From: Deltaproteobacteria bacterium
Lineage (GTDB): Bacteria > Desulfobacterota > Syntrophia > Syntrophales > UBA2185
Assembly (NCBI GenBank): GCA_026388495.1
Contig: JAPLJQ010000430.1
Span: 1-8,622, forward strand
Length of the DNA stretch: 8,622 nucleotides
Direction of reading: 5' to 3'
A program made the position numbers and the translations under genes. Positions 6,483 to 8,622 of the stretch are shown here, piece after piece; the first letter of the stretch is position 1, and each line of letters opens with the position of its first letter. A model generated the notes under the pieces. The model saw only the letters and a program-made list of their open reading frames with translations, had not been told where the DNA came from and ran no database searches.

Positions 6483-7681
6483 ATGTACCATCGCCCCATG
6501 TATCATACACTTTTGAAAAGACTACAGGAACCGCGCCGGTTCATCCAGGTCCTCGCCGGGCCGAGGCAAACGGGGAAGACCACGATCGTGCGCCAGATCG
6601 CGGATGACAACCAGATCCCGGTACACTATGCCTCCGCGGACGAACCAACCCTTCAGAGTCGAGCATGGATCGAGCAGCAGTGGGAAACAGGCAGACTTCT
6701 CGTTGCAGAGACAGCGGGCAAGGACGGGGCTCTCCTGGTTCTGGACGAGGTCCAGAAGGTCACAGGCTGGTCCGAGGTTGTCAAAAGGCTTTGGGACAGC
6801 GACACCCGCAATCACCAATCCCTCAAGGTCGTTCTCCTGGGTTCGGCGCCGCTGCTGATTCAGCGGGGGCTGACCGAAAGCGCCTCGCCGGCCGGTTTGA
6901 AATCATCCCCGTGATCCACTGGTCTTACGCCGAAATGCGGGAGGCTTTCGGGTGGGACCTTGACCACTTCATCTATTTCGGCGGCTATCCCGGAGGGGCC
7001 GACCTGATCGCCGACCGGCAACGCTGGTCGCGTTACATCATCGATTCGCTCATCGAGACGACCCTTTCCCGAGACATCCTGCTCCTGACGCGGGTGGACA
7101 AACCCGCCCTGCTCAGGCGACTTTTTCAACTCGGCTGCTCCTTCTCCGGACAGATCCTTTCCTACCAGAAGATGATCGGGCAGCTCCAGGACGCGGGCAA
7201 TACGACGACCCTGGCCCATTACCTGGAACTGCTGACCGGCGTCGGCATGCTGACCGGTCTGCAAAAGTTTGCCGCGCATCAGGTCCGCGAGCGGGCATCG
7301 AGCCCCAAGCTTCAGGTATTGAACACGGCGCTCATCACTGCGCAATCTCGTCTTACCTTCGATGAGGCGCGAAAGGATCGGGAGTTCTGGGGAAGACTTG
7401 TGGAATCGGCGGTCGGGGCGCATCTGATCAACAGCGCCACGGGAATGGGTGTCGAGCTGTTTTACTGGCGCGAGCGCGGCCGGGAGGTCGATTTTATCCT
7501 GCGTTCCGGTAAGACCGTAGTCGCCATCGAGGTCAAGAGCAGCTCGCGCAAAGAAGGACTTCCGGGCATGGACGCCTTTGACAAGACGTTCAATCCGCAG
7601 CGAAAACTACTGGCCGGCGGTGACGGCATACCCCTGGAAAAGTTCATGCTCACCCCGGCGGCGGAATGGGTTGCAGAATGA
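6483..7681 (+). pseudogene. AAA_14 / DUF4143 family ATPase, frameshifted
   Basis: Second ATPase of the same broad family, broken by a frameshift. The first frame (6483-6914, 143 residues) has Walker A AGPRQTGKTT (25-34), Walker B LLVLDE (84-89) and VVLLGSAPLL (117-126). At 6879-6885 the bases AGCGCCT carry an extra GC: removing two bases gives LTESLAGRFE, the expected family text. The second frame runs from about 6884 to the stop at 7681 and carries FEIIPVIHWSYAEM, FIYFGGYPGG, RVDKPALLRRLFQLG and the C-terminal VDFIL ... VAIEVKSS pattern (D, then E-x-K). Restored, the protein would have about 398 residues, normal for the family. It is clearly not a duplicate of the first ATPase: the motifs agree but the text differs. 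This stretch also looks richer in G+C than its surroundings. A sequencing error would make it an intact gene. Confidence 0.82.
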
Positions 7682-7689
7682 AGGACTTT

Positions 7690-7778
7690 ATGAAATCAGG
7701 GACAGCCTCACAGCCACCAATTACCAGACATTCTTTTAATTAGTGGCTGTCCCCAATTAGTCCAAGAATGAAATCAGG
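7690..7778. repeat. Small palindromic element flanked by 11-bp direct repeats
   Basis: ATGAAATCAGG occurs at 7690-7700 and again at 7768-7778. Between them CAGCCACCAATTA (7711-7723) pairs with TAATTAGTGGCTG (7737-7749), 12 of 13 positions, with a 13-base loop. GGGACAGCC (7699-7707) and GGCTGTCCC (7745-7753) form a second, overlapping inverted pair. Short GGGACAGCC/GGCTGTCCCC strings are common in dispersed repeats, some next to REP-associated (IS200-like) transposases. It may also act as a terminator for the ATPase behind it, although no T-run follows. Confidence 0.5.
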
Positions 7779-7802
7779 CATTGCTCCTCTCTTATAAAAA
7801 GC

Positions 7803-7832
7803 TTGACAATAAAATGGTCCGTGTAGTATTAA
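7803..7832 (+). promoter_or_regulatory. Promoter of the TetR gene
   Basis: Perfect -35 TTGACA (7803-7808). The -10 is ambiguous: TAGTAT (7824-7829, spacer 15) or TATTAA (7827-7832, spacer 18). Either places the start inside or next to the two operator palindromes. Confidence 0.55.
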
Positions 7833-7861
7833 CCAAATGGTTAAACTAACCGGTTGGTTAA
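7829..7861. promoter_or_regulatory. Tandem TetR operators, TAACC-N4-GGTTA twice
   Basis: TTAACCAAATGGTTAA (7829-7844) and CTAACCGGTTGGTTAA (7846-7861) each contain perfect 5-bp arms TAACC and GGTTA around 4 bases. The copies start exactly 17 bases apart and lie over the -10 and transcript start, 30 bases before the TetR gene. The layout suits two TetR dimers and autorepression. Confidence 0.7.
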
Positions 7862-7890
7862 AATATTAAATCTCTCATGAGGCGTGCAGG

Positions 7891-8523
7891 GTGGACCATC
7901 CATCATCAGAGGATAAAAGAAGTGAAACCGTAACACGCATCCTCGCTGCGGCGATGAACATCTTTTCCGAGGTGGGATTCGGCAGCACGAGGGTTGATGA
8001 AATTGCGAAGCGTGCCGGAGTCAATAAAGCCACCATCTACTACCACATTGGAAATAAAGAGACCCTCTACGCCGAAGTGATTCATAATATCGTCGGCAAT
8101 ATTGCCGATATGATTGCTCTCGGTATCAAAGAAGCCCAATCTCCCGAAGAAAAACTGAGGACATACATTCGCAATATCGCCCGTTCGATAGACCGGAATC
8201 CGCTCATACCTCCCATCATGATGAGGGAAGTCGCCTCCGGGGGGCAGCATTTCCCGGAAGTTGTCGCTCAGGATATGGCCCGCATTATCGGGATCCTTAC
8301 GGGTATCCTTGACGAAGGAATGAAACAGGGGATCTTCATTAAAACGACTCCTTTTATCCTCCATATGATGGTTATCGGCACGATCATGTTTTATAAAGCG
8401 AGCGGACCGATCAGAGCCAGGCTGGCGTGGATTCCTGAAAGTGTGAAACAGCTCAATGCGGAAATTACCGGAGAAGTTGCAGAAGAGATTGAAAACCTGA
8501 TTTTAAGAGCGATTAAACGATGA
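7891..8523 (+). CDS. TetR/AcrR-family transcriptional regulator
   Basis: DNA-binding repressor of 210 residues, normal length for the family. The N-terminal TetR_N domain spans about 11-60, with the helix-turn-helix around 31-52 (GSTRVDEIAKRAGVNKATIY then YHIGNKETLY). The rest is an all-helical ligand-binding and dimer domain whose ligand cannot be read from sequence. The start is GTG 7891, supported by TGAGG (7878-7882) with 8 bases between; the nearby ATG 7877 is in another frame. Two TAACC-N4-GGTTA palindromes just upstream are the likely binding sites, so the gene probably represses itself. Regulators of this kind often stand before efflux or lipid-metabolism genes, but nothing downstream is visible here, so the target is unknown. 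Confidence 0.93.
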   Translation: MDHPSSEDKRSETVTRILAAAMNIFSEVGFGSTRVDEIAKRAGVNKATIYYHIGNKETLYAEVIHNIVGNIADMIALGIKEAQSPEEKLRTYIRNIARSIDRNPLIPPIMMREVASGGQHFPEVVAQDMARIIGILTGILDEGMKQGIFIKTTPFILHMMVIGTIMFYKASGPIRARLAWIPESVKQLNAEITGEVAEEIENLILRAIKR

Positions 8524-8540
8524 CAAGGTCGTAAAAAGTC

Positions 8541-8552
8541 GTCATTCCCGCG
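8541..8552. repeat. Truncated half of a GTCATTCCCGCG-type repeat
   Basis: GTCATTCCCGCG looks like the left half of the dispersed hairpin GTCATTCCCGCGnnnnGCGGGAAT. The right arm is missing here and unrelated sequence follows. It lies 18 bases after the TetR stop. Confidence 0.4.
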
Positions 8553-8592
8553 CAGAGGCTGTGTCGCAATTGGAGAAAGTACCATCAACACC

Positions 8593-8619
8593 GTCATACC
8601 GGCGAAAGCCGGTATCCAG
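8593..8619. repeat. Dispersed hairpin repeat (GTCATACCGGC-GAAA-GCCGGTAT-CCAG)
   Basis: ATACCGGC (8596-8603), loop GAAA, GCCGGTAT (8608-8615): a perfect 8-bp stem with a GNRA-type tetraloop, framed by GTC and CCAG. This is a widely dispersed intergenic repeat type. There is no T-run, so it is not a classical terminator, though it may affect message ends. It may continue past the right edge. Confidence 0.6.
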
Positions 8620-8622
8620 AAC

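Noticed and set aside
6870..6890. Programmed -1 frameshift in the second ATPase
   Set aside because: No slippery heptamer is in the correct phase at ACC GAA AGC GCC, and removal of one GC restores the family text exactly.
7877..7879. ATG as the start of the TetR gene
   Set aside because: It is not in the TetR frame; GTG 7891 with TGAGG upstream is.

Overview
The window looks like chromosomal DNA of a Gram-negative bacterium. A deltaproteobacterium (Desulfobacterota, Syntrophus-like) is my best guess, based on the sensor/sigma-54 regulator style and on short dispersed palindromic repeats of the GTCATTGCGA and GTCATnCCGGCGAAAGCCGG types. This taxonomic guess comes from recall, not a search.

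Left part (1-4470, all minus strand): a transport and sensing module. In transcription order it holds a membrane histidine kinase whose sensor is a fused periplasmic solute-binding domain (2661-4406), its sigma-54-type response regulator overlapping it by 4 bases (1246-2664), and, after a 438-base gap, the N-terminal 269 codons of a DASS/SLC13 dicarboxylate-type transporter that runs off the left edge (1-807). The kinase has a near-consensus sigma-70 promoter. The transporter has a plausible -24/-12 sigma-54 promoter about 100 bases before its start. The simplest reading is that the kinase senses an external carboxylate and the regulator switches on the transporter through sigma-54. The gap also holds an 83-base MITE-like element and two perfect palindromes that could be upstream activator sites.

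Middle part (4471-7770, plus strand apart from one remnant): an accessory region with much decay. It has an IS91-type transposase C-terminal scrap on the minus strand, an intact AAA_14/DUF4143 ATPase that looks leaderless, a frameshifted and internally deleted HsdM methylase remnant, and a second AAA_14/DUF4143 ATPase broken by a 2-base GC duplication. Each ATPase has its own promoter overlapped by a distinct inverted-repeat operator candidate. A small palindromic repeat flanked by an 11-base direct repeat closes the region.

Right part (7800-8622, plus strand): a TetR-family regulator with two tandem 14-bp operators, TAACC-N4-GGTTA, lying 17 bp apart across its own promoter, which strongly suggests autorepression. 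It is followed by dispersed hairpin repeats. Its target genes are probably outside the window.

No rRNA, tRNA or CRISPR array was seen.
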